DNA of 64,000 nt from Plectrocnemia conspersa (Eukaryota; Arthropoda; Insecta; Trichoptera; Polycentropodidae): assembly GCA_009617715.1 (NCBI GenBank), contig VTFK01000526.1, forward strand, positions 62,001 through 126,000, given 5' to 3'. Under the pieces are notes generated by a model that saw nothing but the letters and a program-made list of their open reading frames with translations, made no database searches and was not told the origin of the DNA. The stretch's first letter is position 1, and each line of letters starts with the position of its first letter. This document shows positions 12,803 through 32,058 of this stretch, one piece after another. The position numbers and the translations under genes are program-made.

Positions 12803-15040
12803 CTATGGGGGTCCCCGAGGCAGATCGGAGGGCGACGAGTCTACGTACACGGACGGAAATTGGCCGCTCCTGCCTCCGGATTCCCCGCACAGCCAGTCGT
12901 CGTTGACCCTGTACAGCAATTTTACCCTAGCGCCGGACTTGAAGTCCAAATCGCCCGCTTCTCCGGACATAAAATCGTACAACGCCGTCGCCCACCATTC
13001 CTTCTCCGCTGGGAGCGGTACTTTTACGTCCACAAAGTTGGCCGGAAACATTCCCTCTACGCCGGAGCGCAGTTTTCCGAATAGCCATTCGTCATTGACT
13101 TTACGGAGTAATCTGATTTTATCGTCGACCTGTAAAACCAGTCGATCAAGTAGAGTTTTCATTATGTTAAAAACGAGACTAAAATAATTACCCTAAAAGG
13201 TAGGTCGTCCGAATGCGATCCTGGAAAGTCGAAGAGTGCGACAGCGTATGGATCTTCGTGTATATATTGTTCGACTTCGAACAGCTCTAGAACTTCCAGA
13301 TTGGGCGGAGGAGGCGGCGGAGGCACGGTCGGCATCGGAGGAGAACCGTCGCCGGTATCTAGTTCTCTGGAAATCTACCAAAAAATTGTTAAAATACATT
13401 GAAAAAATATTTATTATATATACTAAATATTTCGTCACTCAACGCCTGGACAATTTTGCAGCATTGTAATTTTACAATAATAACTAATAAAAGATTTATA
13501 AGAAATGATAAAGCTTGTAACGAAAATTTATATGAAAAATTAAACATCCATTGCATAACTTATAAGTTTTCACTTTGCATGTATAGTTTTTTGTTATTAC
13601 TAACAATAAATTTTATACTATGATAAAGATGATAATTTTCTACAAAATAATACTGAACAATTTATTCAATTAAGAAAAGAAGTATTCATATACAAATAAG
13701 AATATTCAAATACTTGAGCAATAATTCGAAATATTATATATACTGTACATCATAAAATATGCTATTGACAATGTTTTCTTTAACTCCTTCCCGGTCTTGT
13801 CTGAGTTAACTCTGAAATTTGTATTTTGTAAATTTTCATCTAAAAATCAACATATTTCTTGAAAAAATTGTGTCAAAATAAAGTTTTTCCATACTAGGTC
13901 CCTTTTATCAAAACTAACGGCGCCGATGACATAATGTTATGCGACACCTATGTGTGATGAGATGCATTTTAACATTTTATTTTACATTTGATGAATCAAT
14001 TTAAGGCAATAAGACTATCCTGCATAAAGTTTCGTGTAAATTAGACAAATATATATTGTCTATGTGGTTTAACAGCCATTCGAAGGAATGTGCTAAAATA
14101 ATTGCATAAAGCCTTTACCCTTTGAGTAGTGAGTTAATTAAATGCCCCCCCCGTCCCCCCCCGTCCCCAAATGACAAATCTAGCGTTCATATTAAAAATG
14201 AATCATATCAAAACCAAATTTTGATCGACCAATAGAAGAGCGCAAAAACAAATATCATTTCAAGAAGTGATAATTGTAAATTCGGTTCGCATACACTTGG
14301 GCCGGTTTCACACGTGCCTGGCGTCGTGTAGTGGGGGTTGTGTTGTATGGGCAGCGTCAGGCCGGCGCCGGATGGATTCGTCCGGCACGTCTGAAATGGT
14401 CAGTACTAGCCCATACAACACCACCCCCATTACACGGCGCCGGGCGTATCCATCCGGCACGTGTGAAACCGGCCTTAGTCCGTAGTAATGTCGGTAAGGA
14501 TGGCCAAAATATTTTGTAAAAGTAAAGTTCGTAGATATTGTACAATGATACCTGAGGCGGCTTGGGCCTGGCCGGTTTCGCCGGTTTGGCCCTGATGACC
14601 GTGGGGGCGCTGCGGATCTGGGGCTTGCAGCGTACGGCGGCACCGTTGCACAGACGATCGGGGAACTCGGCGGCGTCGTAGACGGTGCGAGAGGCGACGG
14701 CCCTGCGCAGCGCTCGAGTCGGCGAGAAGGGGTCGGGCGGCGAGTCGGTCCTCGAGTCGGAAAAGGCGTCGAAATCGTCCTCGAAGCCGCTCTCGACGCG
14801 CGAAGACGCCGCGGAGCCGAAGCTGTCGACGCTGAGGCCGTCCGCGTTGGAGCGAGAGTGAGAGTGCGGGAGAGGAGCGGGGGAGCCCGGGGGCGACGAG
14901 AGGTCGATGAGGAGCGGCGACGTCGAGCGCTGGGGGCGCGGCGGCGGTGGCCGGGGCGGCGGAGGCTTCTTCTTAGGGGGCGGCAATGGCGCCGACCGTA
15001 GGGGGACTCTCATGCCCCTGAGCCCCTCCGATCCTGACAT
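12803..15040 (-). CDS. Proline-rich adaptor with two C-terminal SH3 domains
   Basis: Three exons, 15040-14552, 13374-13192 and 13129-12803, give 332 residues. The N-terminal half is disordered, with basic poly-Pro runs (PPPKKKPPPPRPPPP), a Ser/Asp-rich stretch (SGFEDDFDAFSDS) and PAKPARPKPP. SH3-1 (about residues 200-250) starts AVALFDFPGSHSDDLPF and ends GMFPANFVDV; an intron splits it. SH3-2 starts ATALYDFMSGEAGDLDF and ends GQFPSVYVD. Both keep the ALYDF, WL/WLF-G and FP-x-x-Y/F-V ligand-groove residues. It resembles SH3D19/EVE1-type endocytic adaptors, but orthology was not established. Start: ATG 15040; an upstream in-frame GTG is not used. More 5' exons are possible. Confidence 0.75.
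14293..14474. mobile_element. Palindromic MITE in SH3-gene intron
   Basis: Inverted ends GGCCGGTTTCACACGTGCC (left) and GGCACGTGTGAAACCGGCC (right) flank a body that also pairs with itself (TTGTGTTGTATGGGC against GCCCATACAACACCACC). The flanking bases TTG and TTA could be a 3-bp target duplication, as in PIF/Harbinger-type elements. It has no coding capacity. It sits in the 1.2-kb intron between exons 1 and 2, with C and G runs just outside. Confidence 0.7.
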
Positions 15041-15059
15041 TCGGCCGGGTGTTGCCACC

Positions 15060-16100
15060 GCTCGCGGCCATTATCTACTCTGGAATCACTATAAGCTTAA
15101 ATTCAATTTGTTCGCGTTATTTCGGAATCGGCATATAACGCAAATATATTCAACAAAAAAACAATGCTTTAAAAATATATTTACATTATATAACATAATC
15201 AAAAACAGCAATTAAAAATATAAACAGGGGAAGATACTTGTGTATTGTTACCCTTCACCACCCGTCCGCAAAACTAACACTATTTTTTTTAATTTCAAAA
15301 AAATACTAATTAATCATATATGTAAAGATATTTTAATTTACAAGTTGTTTAAAATTATATACAGTTATTATATATCTTTTGTGAAATGCAATAAGGGCTA
15401 TTATTTGTAAGATGTATATCAATATAAGCTTAAATCATCAAAAACGCGTATTTATTTTGATTTGTTTTAACTCGTTAAGATTATAAATATATAAATAGAT
15501 CGTCCAGATACGATATAATATTGATATTACGTAATCACAATAAAATAAATCGCAAACGCGTAACACATCTTTCTTTTATAATGGCAAACGTGTGTTTACA
15601 AAAAAGGGTGCTTAACATCGTATATGTACTTGTATTTTTATTAAAATATACGACAGATGTTGCTACAATTCGATTTATTTTTTCAATAGGTGTCTTCGTA
15701 TCTGAACGAAGGGTAGTAGAATTCAAAGCTGGGCAAAAAACCATTAATTCGTTAATTTGTTAATTAACGAAGCTATTAACTTCTGTTAATTGAAGTAGGT
15801 ATTTTTTTTAAATAAAAAAAATATTTTATAAAAAATAAAATGCATTTATATAAAAAATAATAATAGAATTACAATATGCTTTTAAACATTTAAATAATAA
15901 AAAGTTAAAATGGGAATATTTTTAAAGAACAATGAAATAATATTAAACACAAAGTTTTTATAAAAAAGCTAAGAACTAATAACAAAAACGTACAATATAT
16001 AATTAGGAATTCAGATTAAAAAAAACACAATAGACACTAAAGAAAAAATATAAGCACAAAATAATAAAAAAATAATACCAGAAAGTAAAAAGTCTCACTT
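15060..16100. other. AT-rich intergenic DNA
   Basis: It carries the presumed promoter side of the SH3 gene, then long A/T-rich sequence (15780-16080 is mostly A and T). No exon is recognised. Confidence 0.5.
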
Positions 16101-16104
16101 TTTT

Positions 16105-16260
16105 CTCTGCAAAATCTCGTATGAGTTATTTAAAACACAATTCATCACATAACTCATGCTCGATAGCTATCCAGTTAGCATATCCTGATTCATTGTGAAT
16201 CTTGAATAGTTTTTGATGATTCTTAATTTGGAAAAACTTCTTTCATTATTTACAACTTAT
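16105..16260 (-). mobile_element. hAT transposase C-terminal fragment (ZMYM1-like)
   Basis: The minus strand reads ERSFSKLRIIKNYSRFTMNQ, then LSIEHELCDELCFK, a stop, and LIRDFAE. This is the conserved C-terminal dimerisation block of the ZMYM1-like hAT group. Upstream parts are missing. It is distinct from the ZBED5-like copies at 9990 and 51594. Confidence 0.65.
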
Positions 16261-16452
16261 ATAGGCAGTTATTAAAATTCTAAAGATAATGTTTATATTC
16301 GGCCCAAAAGTTAATGCTTTTATGAATTTGAATACCTCCTTTGAAGACATATTTTTTTTAATAACATGCACAAAGTTGACAACCCATCTGGAAGGATTAT
16401 TGCGTTTTAATTAGTCGTCTCGCATCCGCTTTGTAAACATGTTTTAGGGACT

Positions 16453-16887
16453 GTGATGATGGCGGGTGGCAATGAGACACAGATTGAGCCGCTGCAGTAG
16501 TATATTTATTGACGGTTACGGTGTTTACATGGTTAAAATGGGGCGGACGCGCGACGGCACGCGTCCGAACCCTTACAAGCTTGCCGGAAGAGAGAAAACC
16601 GTCACAACAATGCCACTTTAGCGCCAACCAGTTTTGGCCATAACAAATCTATATTGGCCCCCATATGGCTCCGGCCCCTTTGGGGGCCAATATAGATTTG
16701 TTATGGCCAAAACTGGTCGGCGCAGAAGTAGCATTGTTGTGACGGTTTTCGCTCTCTCGACCGGCAAGCTTGTAAGGGTTCGGACGCGTGCCGTCGCGCG
16801 TCCGCCCCATTCTTGTAATGTAATCACTGTAACCTTAAATAAATATTACTGCAGCGGCTCAATCTGTGTCTCATTGCCACCCGTCAC
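16453..16887. repeat. Near-perfect palindrome of ~430 bp (family R1)
   Basis: Arms at about 16453-16671 and 16682-16887 are inverted copies with only scattered mismatches. The outer ends read GGCGGGTGGCAATGAGACAC and its complement. The inner ends TTGGCCCCC and GGGGGCCAA leave a loop of about 10-18 bases. The arms include GGACGCGCGACGGCACGCG and GCTTGCCGG. Single-arm or end-only relatives lie at 2338, 16922, 18212 and 23130. It would form a strong foldback if transcribed. Confidence 0.85.
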
Positions 16888-16921
16888 CAACACACCGCTA
16901 AAATGTAAACAACTTCATAAA

Positions 16922-16990
16922 AACATTACTGCAGCGGTTCAATCTCTGTCTAACTGCCATCTGTCAAAAATCACCATCCCGTCGCCAAAA
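16922..16990 (-). repeat. R1 end fragment, minus orientation
   Basis: ATTACTGCAGCGGTTCAATC, then CTGCCATCTGTC and CCCGTCGCC, is the reverse complement of the R1 outer end. It abuts the piggyBac-like remnant that follows. Confidence 0.6.
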
Positions 16991-16995
16991 AACTA

Positions 16996-17965
16996 ACTTT
17001 AGTTTAGAAAGATATAATGATTCCGATGATTTGGTTCTCGAATTTGAAGCTGTAGAATTTCTCTCGGATAACGAAAATGTGATTGAAATATTCGAATCGA
17101 AATCAGATGAAGATTATTGCAATTACGAAGTAAATATTTTTCACATTTAGATTTAAAATTATTATTTTTTAAATTATTATTAGCAGAGAAGTTAATCAAG
17201 GAATGAGAGTCATCAAAGACACGACAGCGAAATATAACGGTACTAAAAGAAATATTATCACAGACAATTTTTTCACATCTATTCCTTTAGCTCAATATCT
17301 ATTACAAAGCGATTTATTTATTACCGGAATAATGAGGGCCAACAAGCCTGATATAAAGAAAGAGTTCTTAAGGGATAAGTTGAAAGAATTGATACTTATG
17401 TTTCAAAACAATTTCACACGATTCTGTTGCTCAGTACAAAAGATTTTAACACAGATAGTGAAGGCTGCAAAAATAAACGACAATCTGTGATTAACTTTTA
17501 TAACAAAACAAAAGGCGGAGTTGATCTAGGAGACAAAATGACTCGTGAATATTCTTGCATACGAGCGACAAGGTGATGGCCTTTCAGAATATTTATGAAG
17601 CTCAATGCTATTATGGCTTTCAATGCCTATACGATATTTCGAGTTGCGAATCAACGATTGATGCCATCGAAAGTATTTCATACGCCTCCTATGGGTAAAT
17701 TTAGTAAGAACGACAGGAGAATGTTTCTTAACATAAAGTTTATGCAAAGAAACTTTACGGTTTATGCCATAAACCGTAAAAGTCTGCGATAGAATTATTC
17801 GCGAAGATTTTTGCCCTCGAATATCTTTCTCAGTAGTACTCGTAATATTGGACGAAGACTTACGTGTAACTTTTGTTTTGGTATTAAAATTACGCGTGTA
17901 TCATGTTTTGTTTGTCACAGAGCTGTGTGCCAAATGCATAAAGTAATAATTTTTTTTTTTGTATG
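16996..17965 (+). mobile_element. Decayed piggyBac-like transposase
   Basis: In order: an acidic N-terminal piece (NDSDDLVLEFEAVEFLSD), then NIITDNFFTSIPLAQYLL (catalytic Asp block), then KGGVDLGDKMTREYS (last catalytic Asp block), then MAFNAYTIFRVANQRLM, and after stops TCNFCFGIK, then CFVCHRAVC, the C-terminal Cys-rich finger. Frameshifts and stops separate the parts and the region before NIITDNFF is largely missing. It is not functional. R1 repeat ends lie on both sides. Confidence 0.8.
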
Positions 17966-18211
17966 TTATGTGTTTATAGATGCAAGTTTTATTTTAAGTA
18001 ATTCATGTTTAATTCGTATAGATAAGTTTTTTATCATTTCTTTTTGAATAATATTATTTGTAAAGAAAAAATATACTGTGTTTTAATACGTACTAAGTAG
18101 GAAATGCGTTTATATGCGTGCATAAGCAATGACAAAAAGGTAGAGCATGGTCTAGTTCCACGTTCGATTAAAAATATTTCGGTCTCTCGATAGTTGAAAG
18201 AATTAACGATT

Positions 18212-18310
18212 AACGGCGACGGGTGGCATAATTGACACAGATTGAGTCACTGCAGTAGTATTTTTATATTTACATTTTATTATTGTTTTATGAATGAACG
18301 GTGAACTAAT
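18212..18310 (+). repeat. R1 end fragment, plus orientation
   Basis: GGCGACGGGTGGCATAATTG, then ACACAGATTGAGTCACTGCAG and TAGTATTTTTAT, matches the R1 outer end. It mirrors the fragment at 16922-16990 across the piggyBac-like remnant. Confidence 0.6.
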
Positions 18311-18529
18311 AAAATAAATACATATAATTTTCTTTTGGCGCGTAAAGAGAGAATAATTAAACACAATAATAAATTGTAAAAAAATAAGAAACGGTAAGAA
18401 CGTAGCGAAAGAGTGATTTAAAAATGTTTTCGTAATTTATAATGCAATTTGGAGCGGGAAAAACGATTCGGCAATCGATCGGTGTTGCCAGCGTCAGTCG
18501 TTCCGCGTTCGTCCGTTCGGCGCTGCCCC

Positions 18530-18546
18530 TCCGCTTCCTTTCGTGT
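18530..18546 (+). promoter_or_regulatory. Candidate 5' TOP-like start of RpS27 mRNA
   Basis: A pyrimidine run (CGCTTCCTTTCGTG) lies 20-35 nt before the RpS27 ATG, as expected for the terminal oligopyrimidine start of ribosomal-protein mRNAs. The transcription start is inferred, not shown. Confidence 0.35.
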
Positions 18547-18566
18547 CGAGCCGCGCCGCAGACACC

Positions 18567-21464
18567 ATGCCGGTGAGTGTGAGGGGCGACGGAGAAGGCG
18601 CCGGCGATCGAGGGCGCCGGGGGCGAAGTCTCCCGGGCGCTCCTCGTCCGAGGAGCCGATTCCGAGTCGCGCGGTCCTCTTCCGCCGCACACGTGGCTTC
18701 GGGGTTATGCTGACTGAAGAGTGCGTGTGTTTTCAGTTGGCCGTGGACCTATTGCACCCGTCTCCCGTCGTCGAGAAGAGGAAGCACAAGCTAAAGCGGC
18801 TCGTGCAGCATCCCAACTCGTACTTCATGGACGTCAAGTGCCCCGGCTGCTTCAAGATCACGACCGTCTTCAGCCACGCGCAGACGGCCGTCGAGTGCCC
18901 CGGGTGCTCCACCATTCTCTGTCAGCCCACCGGAGGAAGGGCGAGGTTGACCGAAGGTCTATATCACTGCTTCCATTTAACGTCAATTTTAAATTGCAAC
19001 GTGTGGTGAAATATGTCTCACTGTTGAATACATATGCTCAGAAACGTTCTTTAGATTAGGTGCGAGCGATAACTCGCCATAACTATATGAGATGGAACCT
19101 TGGTAAAATGTTGACCACTTATGGCCAAATGCCACTGATGTGTTATACATTTTTTGATTACAGATTTTAAATCGTATACATCAATAAATCAATTTATTTT
19201 TCGATTAAAATCGATTTCAGATGAAATAAGAAATCAAAATATAAATTGAGTTATGTAACTGCGGTAAAAAAAATAAGCATTACTATTTAAATATTGATTA
19301 TTAGTACACTAATATCCCAAAGTTTTGCGATAGGTAATAAAACATCAATTTTGTTCAATTGGGACAAAGGACTAACAAAAAATTTAATTAAAGTTGTAGT
19401 TCTTTATACATATGAATTATGGAAAAATATTAAGAAAACAAACGAGTTAGGTAAATTAAAATTTAAAAACACTTTCACATACAATTTCTTCGTAGCGAGC
19501 CAATACTATTTTTTATACTTGGCTTTGTAGCCATAACCATAAAGAGTCCACGGTTTTAAACACTAGTAAGCCTTTTTCAATTGAGCCGAGTATCGGATTG
19601 TACTTCAGTAACGTTTTCCTATCTCGACTGAATGTTGCCATTATTACCATCGATCACCTTCTCGTTTTTGTATAAGAGACAAGTTTCTTCCGGATATCAT
19701 TAAAATATTTTGTGAATATTACATAATAGAAAAATATGCTATTGATGCTGAACTGTAGATTCTAGATTCCTTAACCCTTCAGGCTCGTATGCCTGAAACA
19801 GATTTTCAGTTCCAGGTACGTCATATTTTTTTAATGGAGATAAAGGTAAAATTCATATAAATATTTGATATTAGGTTTTATAGCCAAATTTTGATCAATT
19901 AATACTTTGAGAACCACTGGAATGCTTTTTTATTTAGTTCCAATATAAAAAACAACATTTATCATATTTAAATGGTAAATGTAGTTTTTTTTTTGTTATT
20001 CTGGGCAACAATGATTTTCCTTCCCAGTGGTTGTCGAACTTTTTTTTATTTAAATCGTAATAAATTATTTAATTTCAATAAAAAAATATAATCAACTTTC
20101 AGAAAAAATGTCTTTCTGTTAGACTACTAAGTAGATTTTCAGAGGGTGTTCTGTGTGTTGGAGTTTCTGTTTTGGACCCATATTTAAAATTTATCCCTCA
20201 ACAAGTTGCATTATGTATGAAAGATGCTCAATTATTTTCTCGGTATTTTCCCTATCATTGAATTTATAATCGAAGAATTCAGTAAACGCCGGAAAATCTT
20301 CATGTACCATTTTTTCATATTTTTTTCTTTCAATGAGTTTTTTCAAAAAATTGTCTACTTGGACTTTATAAATAAAAAAAATTATCGTAATAAAAACAAT
20401 GTAATAAATATCGCAAAGTAATCAGGCAAACTACTTACACGCAAATGTAAAAGAAGATCGCAAATTATAACGCGAAAAAGCTCTTACTCGAACAGATTTC
20501 AGTAACGCGCTGACGAACATATGTACAAAAATCCGAAAAAAAAAATTCTTGAAATACTCTAATAAACATCATTATTTATAGGACTTGAATGCAGCTTTAG
20601 TTTTAATTAATGCTACAACAAAAGAAAAAATGTAGACTGGTGGATCCCACATATCGAAGAAATAGCTGGCTCAGCTAACAAAGAGAAAACGTACTAGTTT
20701 AAAGCTGGCTTTATGTTGCATCAAAAGCGATTCGAGTCGGTATTGTCGTTTCTTTCATATTTGTTCAACACTCGCAACAATGACACGATTTCGTTGTGGT
20801 TACCTTCTTAAAGTTGGGCGATTTATTCATCTTGAAGAGTTTAAAGTCATAATAAAATATCATAGGCAAAGGTATGAGAATTCAATGCGTCATAATGGCG
20901 TTAAAATTATACAGTAGGAATGATACATTACTGAATCTATCGTATTGTTAAGATTTAAATTAGAACATGCATATAATTTGGAAATATTTTCGTTTCATAA
21001 TTTTAATGTAACTTTGAGAATATATGTTTATAGATCCATTATTAATTCATCTTCAAATAGAATTACCAGCTTTTACATCATCGGACTTTTATTATTGAAC
21101 TTTGGAATCGGCTGAATATATAATATATATGTATATTAATATTGAGTTTGGACATCGATCGCAATATAATTGGTTATTCATCATCATACAATTATTGTCA
21201 CAAATTACATTACTATTGAATTTTAATCAAGAACAAGAAGTAATTATTTCTTTCTTCATCTTTCAAAGGTGAATCTAATAGAAAAATTTTCACATGAGTA
21301 AAGTTCGTTAAAATTGGACTCGTGTTATTGCAACTAATTTGTATTGTTTATCATGAAGCGATGTCGTTATCTTAAAATCTATATTACACAACAGTTGTTG
21401 TTCTACGATTTAACATTGTATTTTTTTCGTTTCAGGATGTTCGTTCAGAAAAAAGCAACATTAA
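18567..21464 (+). CDS. RpS27: Small ribosomal subunit protein eS27 (RpS27)
   Basis: Three exons, 18567-18572 (ATG CCG only), 18737-18956 and 21436-21464, give exactly 84 residues, the usual eS27 length. It reads [32 protein letters not shown], a four-Cys zinc ribbon (C-P-G-C at 37-40 and C-P-G-C at 56-59), [12 protein letters not shown], and the end CSFRKKQH. It is part of the 40S subunit. The first exon encodes only two residues, a common layout for ribosomal protein genes. The second intron (2.5 kb) is AT-rich and holds no gene. The middle exon is GC-rich. A TOP-like tract precedes the ATG. Confidence 0.97.
18957..21435. other. Long RpS27 intron, no gene seen
   Basis: AT-rich, with no conserved exon, no recognised snoRNA box pair and no intact element. 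TTAACCCTTCAGGCTCGTATG near 19770 may be the end of a decayed piggyBac-type MITE. Confidence 0.45.
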
Positions 21465-21514
21465 ACACCATCATGCCGGTTTTACTATGTATATTTAATT
21501 TTATAAGATGTTGA

Positions 21515-21520
21515 AATAAA
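21515..21520 (+). terminator. RpS27 poly(A) signal (AATAAA)
   Basis: AATAAA lies about 50 nt after the RpS27 stop. Confidence 0.65.
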
Positions 21521-21638
21521 GAAGTCTTTCTTTTCCACTAAACTTAAAGTTTGTTTGATTATGTAACGCTGCGCGCATCGACAGACGCCCAAAATTCCAT
21601 CGTTTATTTAAATAATAAAACTTGTATAAACCGCAACA

Positions 21639-21644
21639 TTTATT
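21639..21644 (-). terminator. Riboflavin kinase poly(A) signal
   Basis: AATAAA on the minus strand lies about 80 nt after the riboflavin kinase stop and about 120 nt from the convergent RpS27 signal. Confidence 0.5.
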
Positions 21645-21723
21645 TTATTTATATTTCTCTAGATATATAATATATTATATGATAATAAATTTTTCTAAAC
21701 AATTAAGTACAAATTTGATCCAG

Positions 21724-22308
21724 TCATTGGAGAAAATATTGGTGGTGTCGGTATGGCGAGTTCTCTTGGTCGTTCAGAGACTCGTCCGCGTCCAATATGT
21801 CTCGCTTGATGGCGGCTATCAGTTCGTCCAAGTTGGAGAAGTTCTTTTCGGGGCGTAAGTATTTTGTGACGCACACCTTCAGATCGGCTCCGTAAAAGTC
21901 GTCGGAAAATTCGTGCAGAATGTGGGTTTCCTGAAAAGGAGAGTATAGCAATATAAATATGTAAGACCGAAGATAATTAATAGTTTTTACCATTGATTTT
22001 TGTCGGTTGTTATAATACGGACACCAGCCGACGTTCATGACCATCTTGTAAACAGGCGACCCGTCGACGGAGGCCCACCCGCAGTACACTCCCGTGTCCA
22101 AGGACTCCGGCAACGCGTCCACCACCTCGCGCGAAAAATTGGCTGCGAAAACAAAGACGATCAATCAGGCGAAAGGGAAAGTCGACAGCAGTCGTAACGA
22201 GAGAAGTTAGATACCCGTCGGACAACCGAGCTGCTTGGAACCCCGGCCGAAACCCTGGACCACCGTTCCGCGGACGAACAGCGGCAGCGCTGCGGAGAAG
22301 TTCATCAT
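21724..22308 (-). CDS. RFK: Riboflavin kinase (FMN synthesis)
   Basis: Three exons, 22308-22215, 22142-21991 and 21930-21724, give 150 residues, close to the usual length of about 155. Exon 1 encodes LFVRGTVVQGFGRGSKQLG, and CPTANFS is formed across the first intron; GKQ/GSKQ-LG-CPTAN is the kinase signature with the conserved Thr and Asn that bind Mg-ATP. Next come TGVYCGWASV, YKMVMNVGWCPYY, THILHEF-x-D-FYG and LRPEKNFSNLDELIAAIK, all in family order. It transfers phosphate from ATP to riboflavin to make FMN. The first of two adjacent ATGs (22308) was taken; the second is equally possible. It converges with RpS27 and diverges from the E3 ligase gene. Confidence 0.95.
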
Positions 22309-23129
22309 CGACTGTCACATACTTGAGTCTAGTGTCGCACGTGTCCCTGACGTTCGCAACAAAAAGTTGCATTGCGCTTGCGCGTGTCGCCCGTTTAATC
22401 ATATGTTTGTTGTCAAAATACAAGATTTGCCAGATTTCATAGCGTCGTGCGCATGCGTCGTCTTAACTTTTACTTCGAGCGCAGGTCTACCACCACAATC
22501 GCAGGAAATATCGCGCAATCGCGTAAACGCTCGAATTCATTAATTAGATAATATTATTATATTGCAATTTTTAAATTATTGAAAAAGCATATAAATAAAC
22601 AAAAAATTAAAACTGTTTATTATTAATTACTATTTTACCCATAGGAAATATTGTACTTCATTGGTTTCCAAACTTCATACCTTCGATAGATATCGGTTTT
22701 CTCAAATGGACTTATGGCAGATTTTAAAAAGTACACTGCAAAATAGCAAAAAAATTGTTTAATTAAAGGTTAGGCAAAAAATAGCAATAGTAAATAATCA
22801 TTTTTAGAGGCTTCTAATGGTAAATAGATATTACTAAGTAAATTACCGATTTACCCCACATTGAATTGAAATAAGAAATAAAGTTATGTAACGGCACGTA
22901 TACTTTAAAAACCATTGATGTAGTTCATTTAGCGGTTTAGTAAGTAATGTCGATATTTTTTCCATAAAAAATTAATTACAGGAAAACGCAAAAAAATACC
23001 ATTTTTTTTAAATAAAACAACTTGTGTTATTTCTATGCCTATACATCCATATATATTTTATTTATTTTAATAAATTTTTTATAGTTTTTTAGCGGACTTT
23101 ATTTACCTATAGTTTATATATGAAGTATA
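22309..23129. other. Intergenic, upstream of riboflavin kinase
   Basis: The first 200 bp are relatively GC-rich and probably the riboflavin kinase promoter and 5' UTR. The rest is AT-rich, and no exon is seen. Confidence 0.4.
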
Positions 23130-23256
23130 TGCGTTGGCGTTGGAAACGTCCACTGGCCGTTGTCTTTCCAATGAGGTCTACCAAAAGTATGTACTATCCG
23201 CCAAATTGTGGTCATAATGAATGAATAAATAAATATAAAAATAGGCCCCCGCATAA
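23130..23256 (+). repeat. Degenerate R1 tail copy
   Basis: CCGCCAAATTGTGGTCATAA, then ATAAATAAATATAAA and GGCCCCCGCAT, matches the tail module of the copy at 2338-2575. The head is not recognisable. Confidence 0.4.
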
Positions 23257-23744
23257 CAAAAAAGTATGCACGCGCTACAAATATAAACGCACTGAACTAT
23301 AATTTTATAATTATTTTTAAATAATCTTTCGACACTTCTCGAGGCAAGACCAAAAAGATCTCACTGAAATGTTTAAGAAATACATTTATAAAAATTAGTA
23401 AGCGATAATGAGGGTTTGCACGTGCAACTGATTTCTCATTAATATCAACTTTAGTGCTACACTCGAGTAAAGCTGAACGGGCTAAATATAGGGGTGGCTG
23501 TGGTTCAACAAATACATATTACAAAAATCTGATTAAAACATGTTGGTTAAATCAGATTTTATTTCACATCTGGTACAAATTAAAAGCGACCGAAAGATTT
23601 TTTCGGTACGCATACGGCCACCCGTTTTCATTGCACACATCGTATATTTTCGCTAGTAGAAACATTTATCTAATGGTAAAAATATATTGGACTTCGTTAG
23701 CGAATAAACAACTTCAGCGAAAAATCACATTCACAGTAACATTC

Positions 23745-24065
23745 ATTCATATTTTATTTATTTTATTTAATTTTACTAGTACCTGCCAGATAAATTATAT
23801 TTTCACTGGTAAAAATACATATCTACCGGTGAAAATGTATTCCGATATGATTTTACGGAAATGATATATTAAAAAAATATTTTCGGGATAGATTTGAGAC
23901 TGCTTTTTTTAGATTTTTTGAGGGATAGTCTGAAATTTTTTTAGGGGGGGGAGGAGTTGGTAGGTTAGTGGTCGTTTCTTAAATATTTCGACTTCATTAA
24001 GATTCATAGTATTCATATATGCATTTTTTATGGGCAAATTCAAGGGGAAGAAAATTCCCCCACGT
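23745..24065 (+). repeat. Dispersed repeat family R2, copy 1
   Basis: It starts with a TTACTAGTACCTGCCAGATAA and CACTGGTAAAAATA block, then a run of G's, TTAGTGGTCGTTTCTTAAAT, and GGGCAAATTCAAGGGG. Relatives lie near 38060, 49870, 54890 (minus), 55240 and 61430. Confidence 0.55.
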
Positions 24066-24323
24066 AATAAATATTTTAAATTATAAATAATTAATTTTGG
24101 AGGTTGTAGACGCTTTAATATTCGATGGCGACATGGACACGTAATAATTAATAATATTAGCCATAAGTAAAGTAAAGTAAAGCAACATTTGTCGTTATAG
24201 TCTCCGTCGTCGTTATCGGTAGTAAAAGCGAAACGCTAGTGTTTGGCTGTGGATCGGTATTGGGCGTCGAGGAGGCGTCCGAGGGTAGAGTCGTCAACAC
24301 TGGGTCGGGTCGGCCGTCCTGCG

Positions 24324-31999
<7,676 letters not shown>

Positions 32000-32029
32000 A
32001 ATGTAAAACTGCAAGCTCGGCTAGAGACG

Positions 32030-32035
32030 TTTATT
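32030..32035 (-). terminator. Poly(A) signal of the DIABLO-like gene
   Basis: AATAAA on the minus strand lies about 24 nt after the stop. It falls within the short gap before the opposing E3-ligase stop, so the two 3' ends probably overlap. Confidence 0.55.
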
Positions 32036-32058
32036 TTTAAATACAAAAGTCGCACGTA

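Noticed and set aside
15061..15080. Upstream ATG (ATGGCCGCGAGC) for the SH3-adaptor gene
   Set aside because: It is in a different frame from the conserved product; ATG at 15040 is in frame.
18357..19059. ORFs over the RpS27 first intron and exon 2
   Set aside because: Shadow frames and intron read-through; eS27 is fully explained by three short exons.
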